In this document: in pieces, positions 55,515 to 63,757 of the stretch
How positions within the stretch are numbered: position 1 is the stretch's first letter
Layout: each line of letters starts with the position of its first letter
Assembly (NCBI GenBank): GCA_947503925.1
Contig: CANNFQ010000015.1
Coordinates: 42,814 to 106,813 of the forward strand
Direction: 5' to 3'
From: an uncultured Paracoccaceae bacterium
GTDB taxonomy: Bacteria > Pseudomonadota > Alphaproteobacteria > Rhodobacterales > Rhodobacteraceae
DNA length: 64,000 nucleotides
Program-made: the position numbers and the translations under genes
The notes under the pieces: model-generated
What the model was told of the DNA's origin: nothing
Databases searched by the model: none
Seen by the model: the letters and a program-made list of their open reading frames with translations, nothing else

Positions 55515-56446
55515 TGCTCAACGTCCTGTTCTCTGCCCAGCCCGCAAGATGGGCCGAATATGAGGCGCCGCTGAACGCGGCCTTTGCCACCACCGGTTTG
55601 GATGTCGATCTTTCCTGCGATCATGCCCCGGACCAGACCGACTACATTGTCTTTGCGCCCAACGGTCCGGTCCGCGATTTCAGCCCTTACACCCGCACCA
55701 AGGCGATCATGAGCCTTTGGGCCGGAGTGGAAACCGTTGTTGATAACCATACCCTGACCCAGCCCCTGTGCCGTATGGTCGATGACAGCCTGACCAGTGG
55801 CATGGTGGAATGGGTGGTCGGCCACACGATGCGCCATCATCTGGGGATCGACGCGCATATCCACGGGCAAGACGGGATCTGGCGCGACACGGTCTATCCG
55901 CCGGTTGCAGCACAACGCCGGGTCACGATCCTTGGCATCGGCGCGCTTGGGGCCGCTTGCGGTCGGGCCCTTCATGCGCTTGGCTTTCCCGTAACGGGGT
56001 GGAGCCGTTCTACAAAATCCATTCCCAACATCCGCTGCCTGCATGGTGACGATGGGCTACAAGAGGCGCTGACAGGGGCCGAAATCGTCATCCTGCTGCT
56101 GCCGCAAACGCCCCAGACAAACACTATCTTGAACGCGCAAACCCTTGATCTATTGACCAAGGGGGCATTCATTATCAACCCCGGCCGGGGTCCGCTGCTT
56201 GACGATGATGCCCTATTGGCAGCCCTCGCTCGCGGGCAGATCGCCCATGCGACATTAGATGTGTTCCGGGTCGAACCGTTGCCTAAGGATCACCCGTTTT
56301 GGGCACATCCGCAGATCACCGTCACCCCGCATATTGCGTCAACCACCCGACCAGAAACAGCAGCCAATGTCATCGCCGAAAACATCAGCCGTGGTGAACG
56401 CGGCGAAAGATTTTTGCATCTGGTCGATCGGTCAAGTGGATATTGA
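55514..56446 (+). CDS. D-2-hydroxyacid dehydrogenase (glyoxylate/hydroxypyruvate reductase A type)
   Basis: A 310-residue NAD(P)H-dependent reductase of the GhrA branch. The Rossmann motif ILGIGALGAACGRAL lies at about residues 138-152, the catalytic Arg is expected near residue 227, and NPGRGPLLDDDAL and the Glu-His pair (RVEPLPKDHPFW, VTPHIAS) are present. GhrA reduces glyoxylate or hydroxypyruvate. It is coupled to rodA by a one-base overlap. This location is odd by function but the tight overlap suggests stable co-transcription. Confidence 0.9.
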   Translation: MLNVLFSAQPARWAEYEAPLNAAFATTGLDVDLSCDHAPDQTDYIVFAPNGPVRDFSPYTRTKAIMSLWAGVETVVDNHTLTQPLCRMVDDSLTSGMVEWVVGHTMRHHLGIDAHIHGQDGIWRDTVYPPVAAQRRVTILGIGALGAACGRALHALGFPVTGWSRSTKSIPNIRCLHGDDGLQEALTGAEIVILLLPQTPQTNTILNAQTLDLLTKGAFIINPGRGPLLDDDALLAALARGQIAHATLDVFRVEPLPKDHPFWAHPQITVTPHIASTTRPETAANVIAENISRGERGERFLHLVDRSSGY

Positions 56447-56450
56447 CACC

Positions 56451-57110
56451 ATGGTTACTCGCGTTCGCGCCATGCTTCTGATCGCTCTCTCGACAGTCTT
56501 TTCGCATCCGGTTTTGGCCACCGCACAGGAGATCACGATATTACCCGCCACGGTTGAGCGGAGCTGCAGGGGTGGGCGCGCCGCACTTTATGATGAGTGT
56601 GGTAGCCAGACAAAGCTGTTCCGGCAGGCGCTGTCCGTTGCCAACACTGAGGAAAAAACCTTACTGGTCAGCTACGGTGCGGAATGGTGCATCTGGTGTC
56701 ATGTTTTCGATCAATACATCACTGGCAACCACACAAGAATGACCTACCGATTCAGTGATCCTGGTGCCGCCGAGACGGAAGAGGTTACCCTGAACGAAAG
56801 GCCACGAGAGGATCCCGCTGCGGAGGCCGCCGCGCTTCGGTTGTTCGTGGCGGATCACTTCGTTCTGGTCCATATTGAGGATTATCATTCCGCCGATGGC
56901 TATGATGTTTTGCTCCGATCCGGTGCGGATGCAGCGTTTGACGGCAGTTTGCCCTATATCTTCACGGTCACACCTGACGGACAATATGCCGCCAAGCTAA
57001 AATCATCATCGGTCGAGACACGTCGTGACGGTTGGAGTGATTGGTATCGTGGCTATGACCGCGCCGGGCTGACGGCGGAACTGGCCCGGATGGATGCGGC
57101 TGCGCAATAG
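56451..57110 (+). CDS. Secreted thioredoxin-like protein
   Basis: A 219-residue exported protein. A signal peptide ends near residue 24 (VLATAQE). A thioredoxin-like fold follows, with the redox motif WCIWC at about residues 82-86 (LLVSYGAEWCIWCHVFDQY). The WCxWC form is like that of DUF255/thioredoxin-7 proteins. The start at 56451 is 4 bases after the dehydrogenase stop, so it is part of the rod operon. It may reduce periplasmic disulfides or assist envelope proteins. Confidence 0.82.
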   Translation: MVTRVRAMLLIALSTVFSHPVLATAQEITILPATVERSCRGGRAALYDECGSQTKLFRQALSVANTEEKTLLVSYGAEWCIWCHVFDQYITGNHTRMTYRFSDPGAAETEEVTLNERPREDPAAEAAALRLFVADHFVLVHIEDYHSADGYDVLLRSGADAAFDGSLPYIFTVTPDGQYAAKLKSSSVETRRDGWSDWYRGYDRAGLTAELARMDAAAQ

Positions 57111-57137
57111 CCAGGCCATCTGTCCTTTACCCTTGCA

Positions 57138-57911
57138 TTAACGCAGATTCGGCGGGTTATCTGGGTCCATGCCGGGTGCGGCCGGCGCTTCTGGCACTTC
57201 CGGCTGGGGTAGATCAAAGCGCAAGCCAACCTTGGCCAGATGGGCAGCCAGCGGATCGGAGGAGCGGACGAATAGCACGTCGATCATCCCCGCCTCGATC
57301 CCCGAAAAAGTCAATGCCTCGCTGGCCGCAGTTGCCAAAGCATTTTCAGCCCCATCCACTGCATCAATGAATGCCAGCACATGCCCGCGCCCACCATCAT
57401 CATAGGTCGCTGCGGCCAGATACGCGAAAAGCGCCCGGCCTGCGGCAATGGCCAGTTTCCGGTCGAGGCCGGTGACCACGGCTTCGGGCACGTTGGGTGC
57501 GCTGATCTCTGACAGATGTGCTTCGGTTTCTTCGGGAGCGTTGCCCAGCGTCGTGACAAGCCAATCCACTGCCTCTGCCGGGATCAGCATCGCCGATGGG
57601 GCAACTTCCAGATTCAGCGCCAATCCGATCCGCTGCCCGGCCAGCATTTCGGCGAGAGTCCGCCCCGGCAGCCCGGCATAAGGGGCGACGCGACCGACAA
57701 ATTGTGACAACCGTTCCTCGCGATCAAAGACGAGTGTGAACTGCTGGTCCTCAATTTCAAAAAGTTCCGGCGTAATCTGATCCCCCTCCGCCTCCTGCCC
57801 CAGCAGCATAAACAGCTCTGTATCCGCAAGCCCTTCATAAAAGCGCAGGCGGGCGGCGTCATCATCGGGGGCCGCTTCCATGGCGGCGTGAGCGATATCG
57901 ATATCTGTCAT
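57138..57911 (-). CDS. SseB-like protein
   Basis: A 257-residue protein. The SseB N-terminal domain spans about residues 5-125 (LRFYEGLADTELFMLLGQEA, LVFDREERLSQFVG, LALNLEVAPSAMLIP). A second, less conserved domain follows at about 140-245, with a Pro-rich end (PQPEVPEAPAAPGMDPDNPP). SseB-family proteins are poorly defined, linked to enhanced serine sensitivity in E. coli. The start at 57911 is preferred over an in-frame ATG at 58022. It is divergent from the uracil-DNA glycosylase-like gene. Confidence 0.8.
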   Translation of the reverse strand: MTDIDIAHAAMEAAPDDDAARLRFYEGLADTELFMLLGQEAEGDQITPELFEIEDQQFTLVFDREERLSQFVGRVAPYAGLPGRTLAEMLAGQRIGLALNLEVAPSAMLIPAEAVDWLVTTLGNAPEETEAHLSEISAPNVPEAVVTGLDRKLAIAAGRALFAYLAAATYDDGGRGHVLAFIDAVDGAENALATAASEALTFSGIEAGMIDVLFVRSSDPLAAHLAKVGLRFDLPQPEVPEAPAAPGMDPDNPPNLR

Positions 57912-57966
57912 ACGGGCCGAATTAGGATGCGTGCGCCGGGAAGGCAAGCATGTTAGGCATGGCCAC

Positions 57967-58578
57967 ATGGACCTTGTCACCCAAATCAGTAAATGCAGGA
58001 TATGCGCAGACCGCTTTGCCAAAACGGCAACCCAGCATCGCCCGCGCCCGGTGCCGTGGTTTCAGGCGGGCACCCCAATCATGGTGGCCGGCCAAGCCCC
58101 CGGCATGCGGGTCCATAAGGCTGGCAAGCCGTTTTTTGACAGGTCCGGTGACAGGCTGCGCGACTGGATGGGTGTTACCAGTGATCAGTTTTATGATCGC
58201 GGTCTTGTATCGGTCCTGCCCACTGCGTTTTGTTTTCCCGGATATAACACGAAACTGGCAGATCTGCCCCCACCACGCATCTGCTGGGACACATGGCATG
58301 AACAGGTGCTCGCGCATATGGGACGTCCGCAAATATCACTGATCATCGGGAAATACGCGATCGAACGGCATCTGGGTCTGCGGGGTGCCTTGACCGATAT
58401 TGTGGCCGATTGGCGGACCCGCCCACCAGGTGTTTTTGTTCTGCCGCACCCGTCATGGCGCAACAATGGCTGGCTGCGCAAGAATCCATGGTTCGAAACC
58501 CATTTGGTCCCCGCCTTACGCAAAGATGTCAAAGCGGCCATTGCGTTATCGCAACCGGACACAGCCGAAAACGCCTAA
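57967..58578 (+). CDS. Uracil-DNA glycosylase-like protein
   Basis: A 203-residue protein of the uracil-DNA glycosylase superfamily (COG1573-like group). The catalytic water loop is GQAPGMRVHKAGKPFFDRSG (about residues 43-62), and the DNA-binding HPSWRNNGWLRKNPWFE is near residue 160. It has two N-terminal cysteines (SKCRICADRF) but lacks the full set of four seen in iron-sulfur family 4 enzymes. ATG 57967 is preferred to a GTG at 57931. It may remove uracil or other damaged bases. Confidence 0.85.
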   Translation: MDLVTQISKCRICADRFAKTATQHRPRPVPWFQAGTPIMVAGQAPGMRVHKAGKPFFDRSGDRLRDWMGVTSDQFYDRGLVSVLPTAFCFPGYNTKLADLPPPRICWDTWHEQVLAHMGRPQISLIIGKYAIERHLGLRGALTDIVADWRTRPPGVFVLPHPSWRNNGWLRKNPWFETHLVPALRKDVKAAIALSQPDTAENA

Positions 58579-58699
58579 TCACGTCTTTGTCGCTGTATTA
58601 CTGCCATATTTTGGGGATAATGTTCTGGAAAATTGCCTATTGTGATGCTGTGTTAATCTATTCGCGTCATGACAGAGGCGCCGCACGACCGAGAATGAA

Positions 58700-59359
58700 A
58701 TGATAGAGTTCGCGAATGTCAGCAAGTCTTTCTGGACGGGCACGCAGCGCAAGGTGATCCTTGACCGCGTGTCCTTTCGGGTTGAGCTGGGCAATTCGCT
58801 GGGCATTCTGGCCCCGAACGGGACCGGCAAAACCACCCTGATCAAGATGATGGCAGGCCTGGAAAAACCGGATGAAGGCACTATCACCCGTACCAGCAAG
58901 ATATCGTTCCCTCTAGGCTTTATGGGTGGGATGACGCAAAAGCACACTGCCCGCGAAAACAGCCGCTATATTGCGCGGCTTTACGGCCTTGATCCCGATT
59001 ATGTTGAGGCGTTCTGCCGTTGGCTGTGCGGGTTGGAGGAATATTTCGACCAGCCCGTTGGTGTCTATTCCAGTGGCATGGCACAGCGCTTCTCCTTTGC
59101 CCTGATGCTGGCGCTGGATTTTGACATCTATCTGGTGGATGAAGGCATGCCCGGTGCCACGGATGCCGAGTTTAACCGCAAGGCAGGCCAGATCCTGCGT
59201 GAACGGCTAGAAAAAACGACGATGATCATCGTATCCCACCAGCCTGCAACCCTGGAACGGTTTGCACGTTCTGCAGCTGTGCTAAGAAACGGCCAGCTCC
59301 ATATGTTTGACACCTTGGAAGAAGCGAAAGTGCTCTATGACTACGAAACCCAAGGTTAA
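58700..59359 (+). CDS. kpsT: Capsule polysaccharide ABC exporter ATP-binding protein KpsT
   Basis: A 219-residue ATPase of the polysaccharide exporter family. Walker A is APNGTGKTTL (about residues 38-47), the signature YSSGMAQRFSFAL and Walker B FDIYLVDEGMPGATD. The family's switch His is in IIVSHQPATLER. It exports capsule polymer together with a permease KpsM, which is not in this window. It overlaps the KpsE-like gene by 23 bases. Confidence 0.9.
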   Translation: MIEFANVSKSFWTGTQRKVILDRVSFRVELGNSLGILAPNGTGKTTLIKMMAGLEKPDEGTITRTSKISFPLGFMGGMTQKHTARENSRYIARLYGLDPDYVEAFCRWLCGLEEYFDQPVGVYSSGMAQRFSFALMLALDFDIYLVDEGMPGATDAEFNRKAGQILRERLEKTTMIIVSHQPATLERFARSAAVLRNGQLHMFDTLEEAKVLYDYETQG

Positions 59360-60881
59360 AAAATTCCGAATCCGGCGCGGTGGCAGGCCAGTGTCAAAGG
59401 ATGCGCGGGAAACGCCGCAGGTGGCTCCTATTTCTGAGGCTGAGCGCGCCGCGGCGCTGGAAGCGATCGGACAGGAGGGGCTGACAGGGCGCCAACTGCG
59501 CATGGCACGTCGCGTGGCCCAAAAGAACGGGCTGACGGTCGAATCCGATATTGACGCGATCTATCAGCTGCGCGCCGCCGGGATTGACCCGTTTCAACGC
59601 AACTCTGTCTTGGAGCTGGTAACCGGCGAGGAAGGGAAAGCCACGCAAGAAAAACCATCGGTGCAACTGCCAGAAAAGATAAAGAAATCCGGCGGGGCAA
59701 TGTCGCCCGCACGACCACAGCCCATCAGCAAACAAATGGCCGAAGTTGCGGTCATTCAGCGCGATATCGCACGCCGTCGCCGCCGCAAACTGTTTTTGCT
59801 CTTTACGCGGCTGTCATTTTTTGTGTTCCTACCTACCTTCATGGTCGGCTGGTATTACTTTACTATGGCAACGCCGATGTATGCCACCAAATCGGAAATC
59901 GTGATTCAGCAGGCACAATCGCAACAGACGGCCCCTGGTCTGTCCAGCCTGTTTCAAGGCACTTCAATCGCCACCCAGCAGGATAGTATCGCCGTACAAT
60001 CCTACCTCGCCTCGCGCGAGGCGATGCTGCGTCTTGATGCCGATCATCGGTTCAAAGAACATTTCAGCAACCCCGCAATTGATGAAATTCAGCGCCTGCC
60101 CCACCGGGCCACGAACGAAGAAGCCTTTGATCTTTACACCAACCATGTCCGCATCAGCTACGACCCCACCGAGGGGATCATCCGGATGGAGGTCATCGCC
60201 GCCGATCCGCAGAAAAGTACGGAGTTTTCGGAAGCCTTGATTAGCTATGCCGAAGAACAGGTGGATCAATTGACCAGCCGTCTGCGCGCCGATCAAATGA
60301 GCGGTGCGCGCGAAAGCTATGAGGTCGCCGAACGCCAACGCGCGGAGGCGTTGGCAGAGCTGTTGCGCATTCAGCAGGATTTCCAACAGATCGATGTGGC
60401 CGCAGAAACCTCTGCCCAGATGGCACAGATCTCGTCGTTGGAGACTGAGCGTCAACGGCTCAACCTGATCCTGCAATCGCGGCTGAATGTCGCCCGACCC
60501 AGTGAACTGCAAGTACAAAGCTTGCGCGACCAAATTGCCAACATCGATGAACTGGCCGCCCAACTGCGAGCAGAAATGACATCCGGCGGCGGGAATGGCA
60601 CTTCACTTGCGGCGCGCAACACCGAGTTGCGCACAGCCGAGGAAGACTACGCCTTTCGGACCGTACTTGTGCAGCAGGCGCTGACACAAATGGAAACCGC
60701 CCGTATTGAAGCCAACCGGCAAGTCCGGTACTTGTCGCAAAGTGTGCGACCCATCGCACCAGATCAGGCAACCTATCCACGTGCCTTTGAAAACACGATC
60801 CTGGCTTTTCTTATCTTTTCGGGGGTTTATCTGATGATTTCACTTACTGCTGCTATCCTACGCGAGCAGGTCAGTTCCTGA
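59337..60881 (+). CDS. kpsE: KpsE-like polysaccharide co-polymerase / capsule export protein
   Basis: A 514-residue inner-membrane protein of the PCP-3 type. A basic cytoplasmic N-terminal extension of about 150 residues (KFRIRRGGRPVS...) precedes the first membrane helix (about 151-175). A large periplasmic coiled-coil domain (about 176-475, SYEVAERQRAEALAELLRIQ) follows and a second helix (about 485-508) ends the protein. It links the KpsMT exporter to the outer membrane. The extension makes it longer than the usual 370-400 residues. It overlaps kpsT and kdsA. Confidence 0.85.
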   Translation: MTTKPKVKKFRIRRGGRPVSKDARETPQVAPISEAERAAALEAIGQEGLTGRQLRMARRVAQKNGLTVESDIDAIYQLRAAGIDPFQRNSVLELVTGEEGKATQEKPSVQLPEKIKKSGGAMSPARPQPISKQMAEVAVIQRDIARRRRRKLFLLFTRLSFFVFLPTFMVGWYYFTMATPMYATKSEIVIQQAQSQQTAPGLSSLFQGTSIATQQDSIAVQSYLASREAMLRLDADHRFKEHFSNPAIDEIQRLPHRATNEEAFDLYTNHVRISYDPTEGIIRMEVIAADPQKSTEFSEALISYAEEQVDQLTSRLRADQMSGARESYEVAERQRAEALAELLRIQQDFQQIDVAAETSAQMAQISSLETERQRLNLILQSRLNVARPSELQVQSLRDQIANIDELAAQLRAEMTSGGGNGTSLAARNTELRTAEEDYAFRTVLVQQALTQMETARIEANRQVRYLSQSVRPIAPDQATYPRAFENTILAFLIFSGVYLMISLTAAILREQVSS

Positions 60882-61714
60882 TGCAAGACGTCAAAATCGG
60901 TCCGTTGACCGTTAGCAATGATCGCCCCTTGTTGTTGATTGCAGGCCCCTGCCAACTGGAAACCGAAGACCACGCCTTGATGATCGCTGGGCGAATGGCT
61001 GAAATCTGCGCCCGCCATGGCGCACAATTCGTGTTCAAAGGCAGCTTTGACAAGGCCAACCGGACCTCTGTCAGCGGCAAGCGCGGCTCCGGACTCAACG
61101 CTGGGATGCAGACCATGCAGACCGTCAAGGACAAGATCGGTTGCCCCACCCTGACCGATATTCACCTGGCCGAACAATGCGCGCCAGTCGCCGAAGTCTG
61201 TGATGTTTTGCAGGTACCCGCCTTCCTATGCCGCCAGACCGATCTTTTGCTGGCGGCGGGGCAAACGGGAGCGGTGATCAATATCAAGAAAGGGCAGTTC
61301 CTGGCCCCGTGGGACATGGTCAATGTAGTGGCAAAGGTTGAAAGCACCGGCAATAAGAATATCTTGCTGACCGAACGCGGCGCTTCATTTGGCTATAACA
61401 CTCTCGTCGCTGACATGCGGTCACTGCCCACCATGGCGCGCAGCGGCTATCCGGTTGTGATGGATGCCACCCATTCGGTGCAGCAACCGGGTGGACAAGG
61501 CGGATCATCAGGTGGCCAACGCGAATTTGCGCCTGTGATGGCGCGGGCCGCTGTCTCTATCGGGATTGCAGCCGTGTTCATCGAAACACATGATGATCCT
61601 GATAGTGCCCCCTCTGACGGGCCGAACATGATCCCGCTTGATCAAATGGATGCGCTTGTCGGCAGCCTGATGGGCTTCGATGCCTTGGCCAAGGCAGATC
61701 CATTGCGGGTTTAA
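60881..61714 (+). CDS. kdsA: 3-deoxy-8-phosphooctulonate synthase (KDO 8-P synthase)
   Basis: A 277-residue aldolase-type enzyme joining phosphoenolpyruvate and arabinose 5-phosphate to KDO 8-phosphate for lipid A core and capsule linkers. Motifs are IAGPCQLE, KGSFDKANRTS, TERGASFGYN and DATHSVQQPGGQGG. C24 in IAGPC places it in the metal-dependent class, unlike E. coli KdsA, which has Asn here. It overlaps kpsE by one base, linking KDO supply to capsule export. Confidence 0.96.
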   Translation: MQDVKIGPLTVSNDRPLLLIAGPCQLETEDHALMIAGRMAEICARHGAQFVFKGSFDKANRTSVSGKRGSGLNAGMQTMQTVKDKIGCPTLTDIHLAEQCAPVAEVCDVLQVPAFLCRQTDLLLAAGQTGAVINIKKGQFLAPWDMVNVVAKVESTGNKNILLTERGASFGYNTLVADMRSLPTMARSGYPVVMDATHSVQQPGGQGGSSGGQREFAPVMARAAVSIGIAAVFIETHDDPDSAPSDGPNMIPLDQMDALVGSLMGFDALAKADPLRV

Positions 61715-61749
61715 CGAAAGGGGTTTTCGCCCGGGTAGCAACGCAATAA

Positions 61750-61768
61750 GGTCGGGCAAAGCCCGACC
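61750..61768 (+). terminator. hairpin between kdsA and mscS
   Basis: GGTCGGGC (61750-61757) pairs with GCCCGACC (61761-61768) around an AAA loop. It lies 10 bases before the MscS start. The following GGATTTCCCT is only weakly T-rich, so it is a possible terminator of kdsA or a control element of the channel's ribosome-binding site. Confidence 0.55.
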
Positions 61769-61778
61769 GGATTTCCCT

Positions 61779-63065
61779 ATGCGTTTTTTCCTAAAACTTT
61801 GTCTGTTCCTATCACTCTCCCTGCCTGCCGCAGCACAAGAGGCAACAGGCACGATCACCACCGAAAATTCGGCCCAGCAAGACGCGGCCATCGCCAACCG
61901 CATGCGCGAAATCCTGACAGAGTTGGGCAATTACAATGATGTAACAGTGACCGTCAGCGAAGGGGTGGTCAGCTTGCGGGGCACCACCACCTCCGCGGTT
62001 GAGGCGCTGGCGCTTGAGCCGCTGGCCTCTCGGATCGAAGGGGTTGTCGCGGTCAAGAATAACGTGACCGAAACGGCCGATATCGGTGACCGGCTGAACC
62101 CTGCATTTGACAGGTTCCGCACCCGGATCGATCAACTCATCGTTTTTCTGCCCCTCGCCTTGATTGCAGCGCTGGTCTTTGCGCTTGTCGTGCTTGCGGG
62201 CCTTGCCATTGCGCGGCTGCGCCAACCGTGGGAACGGCTGGCCCCAAACGCCTTCGTGGCAGAGATTTACCGACAATTGCTGCGGATCACCTTCGTCATC
62301 CTTGGGATTGTGATCGCCCTTGATATCCTGAACGCCACAGCCTTGCTGAGTACGATCCTGGGTGCGGCCGGTATCATCGGCCTGGCGCTTGGTTTCGCCG
62401 TCCGGGACACGGTCGAAAACTTTATCGCATCGGTCATGCTGTCATTCCGCCAACCCTTTCGGCCCAATGACACGGTCGAAATCAATGGCGACACGGGCAA
62501 GGTGATCCGGTTGACCAGCCGCGCCACGATTCTCTTGTCCTTTGACGGTAACCACATCCGGATACCCAATGCTACGGTCTTCAAAAGCCGGATAATTAAC
62601 TACAGCCAGAATGCCGAGCGGCGGTTCATGTTTTCGATCATGATCGAACGCGGTGCCGATCTGCAGACCACCCGGCAACTGGTCGAAGAAGCGGTACAAA
62701 AACTGCCTTTCATCCTGTCGGAGCCGGCGGCACAAACCTGGATCGAGAATTTACACCCTGCAGGGATCGAACTGGTTGTCACAGGATGGGTCGACCAAAA
62801 TGAAACATCCATCGTGCGCGCCAAGGGCGAAGCGCTGCGGCAGGTAAAGCTCGCTATTCAGGAGGCAGGGGTCGTTATCCCCGATGCAACCCAGACGATC
62901 AACCTCACGCGCGACACCGCCGCACCATCAAAACCACTCCGCGAGACGACCCAGGTCAGTCCAGTTGATGCAAGCGAAGACGAAGCGCTCGAACGGATCG
63001 TCACGGCTGAAAGGGACGTCGAAAACACCGAAGACCTGCTGCGCGAAGAAGGGTTGCAGGAGTAG
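61779..63065 (+). CDS. BON-domain mechanosensitive channel (MscS family)
   Basis: A 428-residue membrane channel. The signal peptide is residues 1 to about 20 (LFLSLSLPAAAQ). A periplasmic BON domain covers about 28-105 (VTVSEGVVSLRGTTTSAVEA). Membrane helices follow at about 125-150, 168-190 and 193-215. The pore helix with Gly/Ala residues and VRDTVENFIASVMLSFRQPF marks the MscS core, then the beta domain (about 235-300). The C-terminus is acidic. BON plus MscS suggests anchoring to the envelope. It opens under membrane tension. Confidence 0.9.
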   Translation: MRFFLKLCLFLSLSLPAAAQEATGTITTENSAQQDAAIANRMREILTELGNYNDVTVTVSEGVVSLRGTTTSAVEALALEPLASRIEGVVAVKNNVTETADIGDRLNPAFDRFRTRIDQLIVFLPLALIAALVFALVVLAGLAIARLRQPWERLAPNAFVAEIYRQLLRITFVILGIVIALDILNATALLSTILGAAGIIGLALGFAVRDTVENFIASVMLSFRQPFRPNDTVEINGDTGKVIRLTSRATILLSFDGNHIRIPNATVFKSRIINYSQNAERRFMFSIMIERGADLQTTRQLVEEAVQKLPFILSEPAAQTWIENLHPAGIELVVTGWVDQNETSIVRAKGEALRQVKLAIQEAGVVIPDATQTINLTRDTAAPSKPLRETTQVSPVDASEDEALERIVTAERDVENTEDLLREEGLQE

Positions 63066-63125
63066 AATTTTTGTCGAAACGGGTCTTGCACCAAACCCGC
63101 CTTCGCAGTATGCCACATCTCGCGT

Positions 63126-63200
63126 TGGGATGTAGCCAAGTGGTAAGGCAACTGTTTTTGGTACAGTGTACCGTAGGTTCGAATCCTACCATCCCAGCCA
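63126..63200 (+). tRNA. tRNA-Gln (anticodon TTG)
   Basis: A full cloverleaf can be drawn: acceptor TGGGATG with CATCCCA, D arm GCC-GGC, anticodon stem ACTGT/ACAGT with loop TTTTGGT (anticodon TTG), T arm GTAGG-TTCGAAT-CCTAC, discriminator G. The CCA end is encoded at 63198-63200. Reads CAA glutamine codons. Mobile-element debris begins just 20 bases downstream. Confidence 0.93.
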
Positions 63201-63219
63201 AACACTTCCTGTTGTGCCG

Positions 63220-63283
63220 TCCGGCGTGAATCGCAACTTGTCCGGCGAGAAACGCGACTTTTGACGGGTAAGAGCGCAACTTC
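63220..63283. repeat. three tandem ~21-bp imperfect repeats
   Basis: Units at 63220-63240 (TCCGGCGTGAATCGCAACTT), 63241-63261 (TCCGGCGAGAAACGCGACTT) and 63262-63283 (ending GCGCAACTT). The CGC(A/G)ACTT core recurs every 21-22 bases, i.e. two helical turns. This spacing resembles the multiple transposase-binding repeats at the ends of IS21-family elements; I cannot confirm the element. Confidence 0.55.
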
Positions 63284-63757
63284 CACTATTTTTGACACTT
63301 TTCAGGGCGGCTTGTTCACTCAGGTGACGTGCTCTCCCATTTCCAAGAACTGCCCCGATAGACGGGTTCGCGTGGATATGGATTCTGCGCCTCTAACGAA
63401 GAAGCCAACCTTTGTTCCAGTTGCTGAATGGAACGTGAGCGGCCGTTGAACCAGACCAAACGCTTGCCTTTTTGCCGGCGGCTATGCCCAAGGACAGTCC
63501 TTCATAGTCCCACAATAGGGAGTATTTGACCGCTTGAGATCATTAAGCAGCTCCCGTTCTTGGGATCGGCGTTTGATTTCAAGACGATTGAGCTTCTCAA
63601 TCACATCCCGGTTTGGACAACTTGCCCGCAAGATGGGCCGATGGTCTTTTCGGCAATCGATTTTGCACTCGTGGCGTTCACAGGACATCCTGCGATATCG
63701 AAAATGAAGCCGCTTACAGCCGCGAGGGCATGGTGTTTCAGGTTAACAAATCTTGAT
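63284..63757. other. region without recognisable gene between repeats and transposase remnant
   Basis: About 470 bases hold short frames only, none with a convincing start and family. The minus strand has stretches that read like broken coding sequence (for example around 63482-63688), consistent with decayed mobile-element DNA. Confidence 0.45.

Noticed and set aside
63220..63283. tandem repeats as a CRISPR array
   Set aside because: The units are contiguous, imperfect and have no spacers; no cas genes are present.
63482..63688. 68-codon minus-strand frame with four cysteines
   Set aside because: No recognised domain, no ribosome-binding site, and it lies in decayed mobile DNA.
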